A stretch of DNA of 64,000 bases from Bacillota bacterium (lineage in GTDB: Bacteria > Bacillota > Clostridia > Acetivibrionales > JANLFN01), in assembly GCA_023421675.1 (NCBI GenBank), contig JAEZTC010000009.1, positions 1-64,000 of the forward strand, written 5' to 3'. Position 1 is the stretch's first letter. The number at the start of each line of letters is the position of its first letter. The translations under genes were made by a program, and so were the position numbers. The notes under the pieces were generated by a model that saw only the letters and a program-made list of their open reading frames with translations, was not told the origin of the DNA and did not search any database. Below, in pieces: positions 8,123-15,998 of this stretch.

Positions 8123-8647
8123 TTAAAGCTTAACGTCAAATATATTTCTCTTCTTTGAATTACTGGAGTTGCCGTCAAAACCATAGCTGTTGTTTACTGA
8201 ATTCATTTCTGTTAAGAGATTTATTGAAAAATTAATATAGTCCAAAGAATTCTTTATAAGTTTGGAATTAAGGTCATTAGAATTTTTGACTTCACTAACT
8301 ATTGCAGTCATCTTATTCTGGTGCTTTTTTAAGTCCTGCACATCTTGTTCGTCCAAATGCTTGTATAATTGTGAAAGTGTCAATTCGGACGGCTTAACAC
8401 CAATTTGCGCAGAAATTTTGTCTAGCAACTGTTCTCTCAGTGTTTCAAGCTTGCCCATTTTTAAAAGCAAGGATTGTTCAAGCTTAACCATATTTTCAAG
8501 TTCGGCTACCTTACCTCCTACAATGGTGTTGGTCTTGTTTTTGGTAATATTTAAAATTTCGGAATACAGCTCTGTTTCCTGTCCCAGAACCTTAATCAAT
8601 TCATTAACTGATTCCCTGTCAATATTCTTAGCCAAAAAATGCACCAT
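8123..8647 (-). CDS. flgN: Flagellar export chaperone FlgN
   Basis: Cytoplasmic chaperone for FlgK/FlgL substrates of the flagellar export machine. The 174 aa protein is almost entirely alpha-helical with heptad patterns, as expected (ELYSEILNITKNK, LEQSLLLKMGKLETLREQLL). Its position directly before flgK matches the family. The start is uncertain: the ATG at 8647 is directly adjacent to AAGG with no spacer, and a GTG at 8644 or TTG at 8635 is also possible. Translation may be controlled by the repeats just upstream (8668-8756). Confidence 0.85.
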   Translation of the reverse strand: MVHFLAKNIDRESVNELIKVLGQETELYSEILNITKNKTNTIVGGKVAELENMVKLEQSLLLKMGKLETLREQLLDKISAQIGVKPSELTLSQLYKHLDEQDVQDLKKHQNKMTAIVSEVKNSNDLNSKLIKNSLDYINFSINLLTEMNSVNNSYGFDGNSSNSKKRNIFDVKL

Positions 8648-8667
8648 CCTTATTGTAATAAAATAAA

Positions 8668-8756
8668 CTATGTTTCTTCCGAAACCTATCCTAAGAAAAA
8701 CTCAAGGGCATCTAACCCTTTCGTTTTTGCTATGTTTCTTCCGAAACCTATCCTAA
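8668..8756 (-). repeat. Tandem 27-nt repeats flanking a hairpin in the flgM-flgN intergenic region
   Basis: The same 27-nt sequence occurs at 8668-8694 and 8730-8756. Read on the minus (mRNA) strand, each copy contains AGGATAGG followed by the hairpin GTTTC-GGAA-GAAAC. Between the copies lies a further stem, AAGGG/CCCTT flanked by AAAAAC/GTTTTT. Each unit thus offers GGA in a loop, close to the flgN ribosome-binding site. A role as CsrA or other RNA-regulator sites is inference. Confidence 0.7.
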
Positions 8757-8765
8757 ATAATATTT

Positions 8766-8790
8766 TTGCGGGATAGAATTCATCCCGCAA
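8766..8790 (-). terminator. Strong stem-loop after flgM
   Basis: A perfect 9-bp stem TTGCGGGAT/ATCCCGCAA with a 7-nt loop lies 36 nt past the flgM stop on the minus strand. The sequence after it is A/T-rich (AAATATTATTT) rather than a clean U tract. It may be a partial terminator, or a 3' stabiliser that lets flgM exceed flgN expression. Confidence 0.45.
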
Positions 8791-8826
8791 TAAAATAGGC
8801 TAATAAATTAAGTATTGTATAACGGC

Positions 8827-9114
8827 TCAGGCTTTCTGATCGAATGCAGTCTTTACTATCTTATCTGCAATTTCCTTGCCGCTTACATCATAATTTCCGG
8901 CTTCGTACTGTTCTGCATACATATTAACCTTTTCAGATCTGATATCAGGAATATCACGGACTGCTTTTAAAACAGTCTGAAAATCCTTAGCTTCATTTGA
9001 TATGGAAACTACATCCTTCTTTGAAGCTACTTCAGCTGTTTTTTGTACTTTTGAAGTACTTTTCAGCCTATCATATATGCCGGAAATTTTTGGGACTTCA
9101 CCCCAGATCTTCAT
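8827..9114 (-). CDS. flgM: Anti-sigma-28 factor FlgM
   Basis: Binds and inhibits the flagellar sigma factor (SigD/FliA) and is exported when the hook is complete, releasing late gene expression. The 95 aa protein has the C-terminal sigma-binding region (VNMYAEQYEAGNYDVSGKEIADKIVKTA, residues about 63-90). The signature around YDVSGKEIADKI is typical of FlgM. The start has GAGGG upstream. Two sigma-28 promoters directly precede it, so it is probably autoregulated. Confidence 0.95.
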   Translation of the reverse strand: MKIWGEVPKISGIYDRLKSTSKVQKTAEVASKKDVVSISNEAKDFQTVLKAVRDIPDIRSEKVNMYAEQYEAGNYDVSGKEIADKIVKTAFDQKA

Positions 9115-9158
9115 AACTACCCTCTCACTTTCCTACTATATATGTAAAGTATTACTTT

Positions 9159-9184
9159 ATATCGGCACTTCACAACAATGTTTA
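9159..9184 (-). promoter_or_regulatory. Sigma-D (sigma-28) promoter P1 of flgM
   Basis: Minus strand TAAA (9181-9184), 14 nt, GCCGATAT (9159-9166). This agrees with the flagellar sigma consensus. It lies about 45 nt upstream of the flgM ATG. Confidence 0.75.
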
Positions 9185-9217
9185 AACCTATACATTGTAA
9201 TTTCCCTTACATTACTA

Positions 9218-9244
9218 TTATCGGCATTAGCCCGAATATATTTA
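9218..9244 (-). promoter_or_regulatory. Sigma-D (sigma-28) promoter P2 of flgM
   Basis: Minus strand TAAA (9241-9244), exactly 15 nt, GCCGATAA (9218-9225). This is a perfect match to the sigma-28 consensus, 59 nt upstream of P1. Tandem consensus promoters before the anti-sigma gene imply tight negative feedback. Confidence 0.8.
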
Positions 9245-9287
9245 TAATTAATTTCGATTTCCCATAAATTTTATATAATATGTTTAA

Positions 9288-9328
9288 TAGGAAAAATTAA
9301 ATGCCCGCCGAAAGTAATCAGCAGGCAT
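9288..9328 (-). terminator. Intrinsic terminator after the yvyF-like gene
   Basis: On the minus strand a ten-pair stem beginning ATGCC and closing with GGCAT (9301-9328, three G-U pairs) is followed by TTAATTTTT. It separates comF-yvyF transcription from the sigma-D driven flgM operon. Confidence 0.75.
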
Positions 9329-9351
9329 TACAGTAACTATGTATATTTAAT

Positions 9352-9774
9352 TTATCTTTCATTCTTATTTAAGTATCTCATTCCTATACCCTTGCTTTGT
9401 GTCTCAGACTGGCTTAATCTGTTATCAAGGTTTGATGCAACATTCTTAAAATCATTGGATAGGCTCTTTTGGCAGTTATTGCAAAAGCGACCCGTCTTAA
9501 TTGATTTTCCACACATTTCGCATTCAAGAACAATATTTGCCTCATCACCAATGATTTCCAAGCGCCCTTCCTTCAAATAGGCTTTTATCTGTTCTATGCT
9601 TACATCAAGAGCATCAGAAATTTCCGACATAGATGCCCCAGGGTTATCCCAAAGATATTCCTTAACCTTTTTGAACGTCTCTTCTTCCTTGTCCTTGCAA
9701 GCGGGGCAAATAGGCATTCCTCCAATATAGTTGAATATTTTGCCACATTTTCTGCAGTTTCTAACATCTGGCAT
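9352..9774 (-). CDS. YvyF-like flagellar-locus protein (TIGR03826 family)
   Basis: Conserved protein found between comF and flgM in Firmicutes. About 140 aa from the ATG at 9774, which has a GGGGGG ribosome-binding site. A longer reading from 9789 lacks one. It contains two zinc-ribbon-like Cys pairs (CRKCGKIF with CPAC near residues 8-30, and CEMCGKSI with CNNC near 85-105) around a helix-turn-helix-like middle (SMSEISDALDVSIEQIKAYLKEG). The architecture suggests a DNA- or protein-binding regulator. The biochemical role is not established by the sequence. Confidence 0.85.
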   Translation of the reverse strand: MPDVRNCRKCGKIFNYIGGMPICPACKDKEEETFKKVKEYLWDNPGASMSEISDALDVSIEQIKAYLKEGRLEIIGDEANIVLECEMCGKSIKTGRFCNNCQKSLSNDFKNVASNLDNRLSQSETQSKGIGMRYLNKNER

Positions 9775-9802
9775 ATTCTTTCCCCCCATAAAGTTATATA
9801 AT

Positions 9803-10501
9803 TTATATATTATTGTTTAAAACGGTCCAGTGTTTTCTTCCCGAGGCTATTACCGCCCCTGTTACAGATATTGCTCCTGCTGTTTTAAGAACCCTGGCAC
9901 ACTCGTTCAGTGTACTTCCTGTTGTAAAAATGTCATCCACTACAAGAATTCTTTTCCCTTTAAACTCTTGCGGGCGGGTTACGGTAAAAACACCCTTTAT
10001 ATTCATATAGCGCTGCTGTTTACCAAGATGACTCTGACTGCAATTGTTAACGGTTCTGCATATATACTTGGATCCATCAGGTATACCAAGATCTTTTCCA
10101 AGGTGTCTGGATATTAGGAATGATTGGTTATATCCCCTTTTTCTTTCTTTCTGCCTATGAAGTGGTATACTTATGATTATATCAAAGCCAATACATTTTG
10201 TCACGAGTTTAACCTTTTCCGACAACATTTTTGAAAATGTTCTGTAGAAAGCCGGTCTATTATGGAACTTATAATTTGTAATACACTTTTTTACCATTTC
10301 ATCATATTCAAGAAGACATATTACTCCATCAACAAATCCATCAGCTTTAAACAGATGGTCAGTCTGAAAACCACGTTTTGTAAGGAAAGGTAAATTAGAA
10401 TAACATTTTTCACAAACTTGAAGTTCTTTTCCAATATTTATTTGTTCCCCACAAAATATACACTTTGGAGGAAATAGTACATTAAAAATATAATCTAACA
10501 A
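9803..10501 (-). CDS. comF: ComF family phosphoribosyltransferase-like protein
   Basis: Homologue of competence protein ComFC, a cytoplasmic factor implicated in handling incoming single-stranded DNA. The 232 aa protein has an N-terminal zinc ribbon (CIFC near residue 14 and CEKC near 30). The C-terminal type I phosphoribosyltransferase domain carries the PRPP loop RILVVDDIFTTGST (residues about 184-197). The reading starts at TTG with GGGTGG upstream. ComFC next to the flagellar locus is the same order as in B. subtilis. ComFA and ComFB are not in the window. Confidence 0.92.
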   Translation of the reverse strand: MLDYIFNVLFPPKCIFCGEQINIGKELQVCEKCYSNLPFLTKRGFQTDHLFKADGFVDGVICLLEYDEMVKKCITNYKFHNRPAFYRTFSKMLSEKVKLVTKCIGFDIIISIPLHRQKERKRGYNQSFLISRHLGKDLGIPDGSKYICRTVNNCSQSHLGKQQRYMNIKGVFTVTRPQEFKGKRILVVDDIFTTGSTLNECARVLKTAGAISVTGAVIASGRKHWTVLNNNI

Positions 10502-10884
10502 AGCACCACCCTGTAAAATTATAACATATTTTGAAGTATTGTGTTAATAGTGCAATTAAAAATCTCGATAATCTACGATACAAAGAGGTAAACACATCTT
10601 GCGTGAGAAAACAGCACGTGATATTAAAATATACTTAAAAAATAGCAAAATACGGTTATTTAGTCATTTTGTTAAGTTTTTATCTAATATAAAAAAGTAT
10701 TATAATAGGCTAATAATGCACAGCAAGACTTTCAAAACTACTGAAAGTGATGGCAATGCAAGGTAATCTATTCACTTTTTGTAGTTATTTTTTATGTTTT
10801 ACTTCTAATAATAATAATAAGCAGTTTTTATATAGATTTTATTTGACTATTATGTTTTTAATAATAAAGGGGTAACTAAAAAAC
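10502..10884. other. 383-bp intergenic region between divergent comF and the kimA-like gene
   Basis: A/T-rich with no credible ORF. A TATAAT box stands at 10701-10706 without a strong -35. After it the plus strand can form ACTTTC/GAAAGT, or alternatively AAAGTGA/TCACTTT followed by T-rich sequence, so the two helices are mutually exclusive. It does not match the c-di-AMP (ydaO) riboswitch consensus as I know it. The comF promoter was not identified. Confidence 0.4.
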
Positions 10885-12759
10885 ATGGGAAATAAAATAA
10901 AAAGGGTCTTGATTGGCAGACCTCTAAAAAATGAAGCTATAGGGAATGAAAAGCTCGGGGTTTTATGGGGGCTTCCAATTCTGTCCAGTGATGCCATTTC
11001 ATCAGTCGCATACGCCGGGCAGGAGGTTTTACTTGTCTTATTACCTCTGGTTGGTATTTTAGCATTTTCAACACTGACTTATATATCAGCCGCTATAATA
11101 GGCCTATTGGCTATTTTGACACTTTCATACACCCAGACAATCGACAGTTATCCAAACGGAGGCGGCGCTTTTATAGTAGCCAAGGATAATCTTGGAGTAC
11201 TTGCAGGTGTTACTGCAGGAGCATCTTTATCCGTAGGTTATATAATGACTGTAGCTGTTAGTATATCCTCAGGTGTCCAACAGATTGCAACTGCTTTCCC
11301 TGAGCTTAAATCTTATGTAGTACCAATTTGTGTATTTCTGATAATACTTTTAACTATAGGGAATTTGAGAGGTATAAGTGAATCTGCGAAGTATTTCGGA
11401 CTTCCTGCGTATGCTTTTATATTGGCACTATTAACAATGGTTGTATTTGGATTAATAAATGTGGCTAATGGCAAAGTACATCCTGTTACTGTATTCAAAC
11501 AAATTGAGCCTTTGTCATTTTTCCTGATATTAAAGGCATTTGCAAGCGGATGTACGGCTCTTACAGGGGTTGAGGCAGTAAGCAACGCAGTTCCCAATTT
11601 TAAAACTCCTTCTCAGAAACATGCAAAAATTGTTTTGGTATTATTATCACTGACCGTATTAATATTATTCGGAAGTACATCCATTCTGGCAAATTACTAC
11701 CAGGTTGATCCAAGAAACGGAGCGCTTCTTGTACAACTTGCCGACACAATTTTTCACAATGTTCCTGTACTATATTACTTTGTTGTAGCTACCTTGTTCA
11801 TAATACTTATTCTTGCTTCAAACACCTCATATTCCGGATTTCCGATGCTTATATCAGTAATGGCAAAGGAAGGATATGCTCCAAGGCAGTTAGGAATGAG
11901 AGGAGATAGATTAAGCTACTCTAATGGAATCATATTCCTGTCGGTGATTTCTGCTATTTTAGTAGTGGCATTCAACGCAGATGTTACCAAGCTCCTTGGG
12001 TTATATGCTGTCGGCGTATTTATATCCTTTACCCTTTCTCAGTCGGGAATGGTCGTTAAATGGTTTAGAACCAAAGGTGACAAGTGGCTGATGAAAGCTT
12101 GTATTAACGGTCTTGGTGCACTGGTGACGGGTCTTGCAGTAATCATTATAGCTGTGGCAAAATTCTCCGAGGGATCGTGGATAGTGGTATTTGCTGTTCC
12201 TATATTGGTAATTACAATGTTAAAAGTTAAAAAGCATTATAATGCAGTTTCCAAGCAGCTTAAAATGACTCCTGATGAACTTTCCACAGTTAACGTAGAT
12301 AAGGCTGCTTATGCAAACCGTGTCATAGTACCGGTTGAAAGCATTAACAGAGCGAGCATAAGAGCTTTAAGATTTGCAAAAACAATCTCAGATAAAGTTG
12401 TTGCCTTCAATGTTTCAATTGATGAAGAAAGCGGAAAGAAGATCAGGGAAAGATATGACCTGCTTCAGACTGATATACCCCTTATTATTAAGTATTCACC
12501 TTTCAGGAAGGTTGTAGACCCACTCCTTAAGTTTATAGAGTCAGCTGAATACGAATACACTAAGGGAGATATGATAACTGTAATACTCCCGCAATTTGCG
12601 GTTAAAAACTGGTGGAACAAGTTTCTTCATAATCGTACAACAAGGTTCATTGAGAGGGAGCTGCTTAGGCATAAGCATATAGTTGTAGCAGTAATGCCGC
12701 TTCAGCTTAAAGATGATGACTTTGTATTAAAAGTGAAGAAGATCGAAAAGGAAATTTAA
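10885..12759 (+). CDS. kimA: KimA-like potassium / APC-family transporter
   Basis: Membrane transporter of 624 aa that closely resembles B. subtilis KimA (YdaO), a high-affinity K+ importer of the amino acid-polyamine-cation superfamily. Shared features are the IGRPLKN start, ILSSDAISSVAYAGQE in the first transmembrane helix, and ALTGVEAVSNAVPNFK. About 12 transmembrane helices span residues 25-450, followed by a cytosolic domain (about 460-624) that in KimA is a regulatory region. KimA activity and expression respond to c-di-AMP in Bacillus, and disA and gdpP are also in this window. It is monocistronic, with a strong terminator after it. Confidence 0.85.
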   Translation: MGNKIKRVLIGRPLKNEAIGNEKLGVLWGLPILSSDAISSVAYAGQEVLLVLLPLVGILAFSTLTYISAAIIGLLAILTLSYTQTIDSYPNGGGAFIVAKDNLGVLAGVTAGASLSVGYIMTVAVSISSGVQQIATAFPELKSYVVPICVFLIILLTIGNLRGISESAKYFGLPAYAFILALLTMVVFGLINVANGKVHPVTVFKQIEPLSFFLILKAFASGCTALTGVEAVSNAVPNFKTPSQKHAKIVLVLLSLTVLILFGSTSILANYYQVDPRNGALLVQLADTIFHNVPVLYYFVVATLFIILILASNTSYSGFPMLISVMAKEGYAPRQLGMRGDRLSYSNGIIFLSVISAILVVAFNADVTKLLGLYAVGVFISFTLSQSGMVVKWFRTKGDKWLMKACINGLGALVTGLAVIIIAVAKFSEGSWIVVFAVPILVITMLKVKKHYNAVSKQLKMTPDELSTVNVDKAAYANRVIVPVESINRASIRALRFAKTISDKVVAFNVSIDEESGKKIRERYDLLQTDIPLIIKYSPFRKVVDPLLKFIESAEYEYTKGDMITVILPQFAVKNWWNKFLHNRTTRFIERELLRHKHIVVAVMPLQLKDDDFVLKVKKIEKEI

Positions 12760-12771
12760 AGCATAGAAATT

Positions 12772-12808
12772 ATCCCCCTGAATTGATATAATTCAGGGGG
12801 ATTTTATT
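12772..12808 (+). terminator. Intrinsic terminator of the kimA-like gene
   Basis: A 13-bp perfect stem (ATCCCCCTGAATT at 12772-12784 with its complement at 12790-12802), a 5-nt loop and then TTTATT. It may act in both directions, as a convergent gene ends at 12810. Confidence 0.9.
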
Positions 12809-12809
12809 A

Positions 12810-13202
12810 TCAATTCTTTAGACTTTTTGCCTTATACACATAATACTCTATTCTTTCATCTATCCAGGAATTAATATCTCCCATTCCATTAGCTATGTCT
12901 TCTAAACCCTTTTCATTCATCATATTGATAATGTTGCTGCGGCAGACTAAAAATGCTTCCTCTCTATTCATCTGATAAAAGCTGCCTGCAGCTTTTAAGT
13001 TATTGACCATATTTCTATTTACCGAGACGACACTTGATTTGATAGCCTCATCAAGCAGCTTAAAACTGTTTTTATAATTTTCATATGACATATCCTCATT
13101 TTTTGAACTCATTAACCATTTCAGCATTCTGCAAAGATAGGCCAAAATTAAGGAAACAGCAACAACAAGTACAAAAATAATTATAGTAATGTATAGCTTC
13201 AT
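12810..13202 (-). CDS. LL-H-type holin-like membrane protein (downstream copy)
   Basis: Small protein of 130 aa with one N-terminal transmembrane helix (residues 3-26) and a helical cytosolic tail. The C-terminus (GDINSWIDERIEYYV) closely matches the C-terminus of the second holin-like protein at 14494-14907 (SDIDTWLDNRIEYYV), so the two are paralogues. The family pattern resembles phage LL-H holins, which make membrane holes for endolysin release. It follows the amidase gene by 24 nt on the same strand. The holin activity is inferred. Confidence 0.6.
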   Translation of the reverse strand: MKLYITIIIFVLVVAVSLILAYLCRMLKWLMSSKNEDMSYENYKNSFKLLDEAIKSSVVSVNRNMVNNLKAAGSFYQMNREEAFLVCRSNIINMMNEKGLEDIANGMGDINSWIDERIEYYVYKAKSLKN

Positions 13203-13226
13203 TATCTGATACCTCCAACAGAAGCT

Positions 13227-14474
13227 TTAATTATTTATTAATTTACGGATTCTGTTTATCAGGCTTAAAACCATTCCTTCAGTTGCCGGATTATTTAACG
13301 TATTGGAATGATCCTGCAGTAAAATACCGTTTTGAAGAAGTTCATCATTATCTGCCTTTGCCCAATGGACTGTATTTTCTCCATTACTGTCCTCAGGCTT
13401 ATCACCTGGCGGTTGAACAGGATTATTATCCGGGTATAACCTGCCAACACTTTGTTGCATGCTGATAATTTTTTCTCCATATCCCGGTGATACTGCCCAT
13501 TTCCCATCAAGGTCCTCCCAATTGACAGCCGAACCTCTGATGACCAAGGGGAACCTTGAGTCATATAGAGTTCTTCCCGAAGGCAGCGGCAAAGTACTAC
13601 AATAGGCATATAGATGCTGGAGATGTGCTTCCACACCCGCTTCCATGCTTGGAAAACTTAGCCCGGGAATACCGTTTCCCGTTGCTCCAAGCCCTGCAAA
13701 ATTATTTTGTTCAGGCTTTACGCTACCGGTAAACTTCAGCCAGTTTGTTTCCCACATTGACTGAAGAAAGGCCAAGTCGGCCTTTATACCATAAATAGGT
13801 GAAACAGAATAGTATGTATCGATTATTTTACTGTCAGCTATAGGATTAGATGCTAAAAGTGCCTTCTCCAGCTGCTTTTTTGTTAAAAATGAGGCCCCTG
13901 ATATGGGAGTCCTGGTATTGTTAGCCGGTTGTACATAATCCTTTATACCTGCGGCTACAGCTGTAGTTAGCTTATCCTGCCAGTCCTTGTCGGTGAGCAG
14001 CTTATTGTCATTTATATTATCTATAAAGCCAAACTCTACAATTATCGTCTGGACATCAGGGTACGTCTGCCTTATAACAAAATAATAATCAGTGCCGTCC
14101 TTTCTGCTGCTTTCCCTGCTATACGCAGTCCTTGTAATATAACCAGTCTTTTTTACCTCACTCAATATCAAATTTGCAAGTCTCCCGTCTGAGTGTATGC
14201 TGTAAATTATCTCTAATCCACGAGCGCTACCGTCATAAGCATTACAATGACATGAAATACAAATTGATGCTCCTGACTGTTTAATGAGATCGGTTAACTC
14301 ATTAGGTTCATAATATTTATCTTTAACAAGAGTTGTATCCACTTCAAAACTAAGATTAGTCAGTTTTTTCCCAAGTAAATCTGCAAAGACACGATTCAGA
14401 TCCTTTTCCATGACTCCAAATCCAATAGCTCCATATTCCCTGCCACCGTGTCCTGAATTTATAACAATTCTCAT
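13227..14474 (-). CDS. N-acetylmuramoyl-L-alanine amidase with a glucosaminidase-like domain
   Basis: Peptidoglycan hydrolase. From the ATG at 14474 (GGAGG upstream) it is 415 aa. Residues 1-180 are an Amidase_3 zinc domain: SGHGG at the first zinc His, ISCHCNA at the second and VEFGFIDN with the catalytic Glu. Residues about 195-355 resemble a glucosaminidase/lysozyme-type domain (LQSMWETNWLKFTG, NFAGLGATG). No signal peptide is present, which fits an endolysin that needs a holin. It lies between two holin-like genes. The longer reading frame to 14525 would overlap the upstream gene and lacks a ribosome-binding site. Confidence 0.88.
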   Translation of the reverse strand: MRIVINSGHGGREYGAIGFGVMEKDLNRVFADLLGKKLTNLSFEVDTTLVKDKYYEPNELTDLIKQSGASICISCHCNAYDGSARGLEIIYSIHSDGRLANLILSEVKKTGYITRTAYSRESSRKDGTDYYFVIRQTYPDVQTIIVEFGFIDNINDNKLLTDKDWQDKLTTAVAAGIKDYVQPANNTRTPISGASFLTKKQLEKALLASNPIADSKIIDTYYSVSPIYGIKADLAFLQSMWETNWLKFTGSVKPEQNNFAGLGATGNGIPGLSFPSMEAGVEAHLQHLYAYCSTLPLPSGRTLYDSRFPLVIRGSAVNWEDLDGKWAVSPGYGEKIISMQQSVGRLYPDNNPVQPPGDKPEDSNGENTVHWAKADNDELLQNGILLQDHSNTLNNPATEGMVLSLINRIRKLINN

Positions 14475-14493
14475 AGCTACCTCCAAGTAAGAA

Positions 14494-14907
14494 TCAGGTT
14501 GCCTGTTTTTTATTTTGTGAGACATAATATTCTATTCTGTTGTCAAGCCAGGTATCGATATCGGAATATGCAGACTTTAGAGCTTCCAACCCCGCATCAC
14601 CGATTATTCTTACAGTTTTAAGCTTTGCCATTTCAAAAGCGGCTTTTTGTTCATCAGGATTTAACATTCCGTTTTTCTTTTTCAATGAATCCGTATATGT
14701 TTGTGCAACAGACGTAACTGCTGTCGATATAGCATTTTCGGCTGTATCAATATATTTGTTGAGGACTTTACTATTTATCGAATTTTCAAGTTCTTTTGTT
14801 TTCTTTTTTAAAAAAGCAATAATGTACGCCGACACTACAGGAATAAGCGGTATTACCAATACTGTAATTATGGTGTTAAGCACTGTATTCAAAACTCCTG
14901 TGTCCAT
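14494..14907 (-). CDS. LL-H-type holin-like membrane protein (upstream copy)
   Basis: 137 aa from the ATG at 14907, which has GAGGTG 6 nt upstream. The longer reading from 14994 has no ribosome-binding site. One transmembrane helix (about residues 10-32) is followed by an amphipathic helical region with LENSINSKVLNKYIDTAENAI, the typical pattern of the phage LL-H holin family (Phage_holin_6_1). It ends with SDIDTWLDNRIEYYV, shared with the gene at 12810. With the amidase it makes a three-gene lysis-type cassette. Confidence 0.7.
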   Translation of the reverse strand: MDTGVLNTVLNTIITVLVIPLIPVVSAYIIAFLKKKTKELENSINSKVLNKYIDTAENAISTAVTSVAQTYTDSLKKKNGMLNPDEQKAAFEMAKLKTVRIIGDAGLEALKSAYSDIDTWLDNRIEYYVSQNKKQAT

Positions 14908-15201
14908 ATATACACCTCTTTTACTATATTCGCCACACAAAATACACGTAGGCGTTATTATACAATATGCTGAATTTTTAATGTGATGACCCATAATTAA
15001 GGAATGAATAATGTACTTTTTTATATTTGAAATTTGATAAACATAACGTTATTTATTTTGTAACCAATTAATTAAGCAATAAATATAATGATACTAGAGA
15101 AGCCGACATTAAAGGCTGTCTATAGAATTCATAAGACAAAACAATTGATAATCAACTATTTTAGTTAAACAATATTATGTAATAATAAGGGAGGTTTATT
15201 T

Positions 15202-15927
15202 ATGACAGTAGCCGATGAAAAGTGTGGTTTAAAGATCGAAGCCGGCCAAATTATTAATCCGGGCACATTCCCACACCCATTTGAACTGGTATGCATCCAG
15301 GTTGCAAAAGTATTCGACCAGGTTGCAATAAGGGATTGCCAAAGTGGCATACAAATTCCGTTAACACCTAGTCCAGGTAACCCATATCCGGTGTACTCGT
15401 TCGAAGGTGCATCAGACTTTGATATCGTGGATATTAAAGTACTCTCCAAAACAGATTGTGGCACAAGACCAGGTTACAAAAAGCTTAAACTTGCTGTAAG
15501 AGTAAGGTTTACAGTTTCTTACTTCGACGGCGTTGAACACCTTACAACAGTACAGGATGTAGTATTCAACCTGACTGTAAATGAAATATACTGCCCATGT
15601 GGCATAGCTCAGATTGCAATAACAGGCAGAGGCGATGCTCCTGATTACACATTCGATGAAGATGGTACACTTATTAAGGTAGAAGGGATAATTGAAGTAT
15701 TTAACGACGCTATTCAGGGAAGTACACTCTTTATAGACGTAGGCGGATTCTTTATTGTAAAATGCGAGCAGATAGTTCAGCTCCTTATCCCATCCTATGG
15801 TTACTGTCCTATACCTCCGGAACAGAACAATCCTGCAAACTATAATTGTACAACATTCCTTAATAGGGATAAAACACCATTCCCGACAAAATTCTTCCCT
15901 GATCAGAAATGGAACCCTCTGAATTAA
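15202..15927 (+). CDS. Cysteine-containing conserved protein of unknown function
   Basis: I do not recognise a defined family. The 241 aa protein has a strong ribosome-binding site (AAGGGAGG). There is no signal peptide or transmembrane segment. It is rich in beta-strand pattern, with about ten cysteines including an IYCPCG cluster near residue 130 and a proline/asparagine-rich tail. The phrase VCIQVAKVFDQ (residues about 30-40) recalls the CVxVxKVYD-type motif of clostridial spore-surface hypothetical proteins, but that is from memory and weak. A hairpin follows the gene. The downstream neighbour is a DUF3343 protein. Confidence 0.6.
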   Translation: MTVADEKCGLKIEAGQIINPGTFPHPFELVCIQVAKVFDQVAIRDCQSGIQIPLTPSPGNPYPVYSFEGASDFDIVDIKVLSKTDCGTRPGYKKLKLAVRVRFTVSYFDGVEHLTTVQDVVFNLTVNEIYCPCGIAQIAITGRGDAPDYTFDEDGTLIKVEGIIEVFNDAIQGSTLFIDVGGFFIVKCEQIVQLLIPSYGYCPIPPEQNNPANYNCTTFLNRDKTPFPTKFFPDQKWNPLN

Positions 15928-15940
15928 GGGATTAATATTC

Positions 15941-15974
15941 AAATGGGGCTGCAGTCCATACTGTGGTCCCATTT
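15941..15974 (+). terminator. Stem-loop between the unknown protein and DUF3343
   Basis: A 14-bp stem with a few G-U pairs (AAATGGGGCTGCAG with CTGTGGTCCCATTT) around a 6-nt loop. Only weakly T-rich sequence (AATTAA) follows, so termination may be partial. Confidence 0.5.
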
Positions 15975-15998
15975 AATTAACAAGGGAGTGATGTCAGA

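Noticed and set aside
8262..8666. Plus-strand ORF of 134 aa across flgN
   Set aside because: A shadow of the real flgN frame on the opposite strand, composed of Ser/Cys/Leu without a domain pattern.
10560..10884. Possible ydaO-type c-di-AMP riboswitch or GEMM-type c-di-GMP riboswitch before the kimA-like gene
   Set aside because: The core motifs of either class (for example the GACGCAAAG of GEMM) are absent in the plus strand; only ambiguous alternative helices remain.
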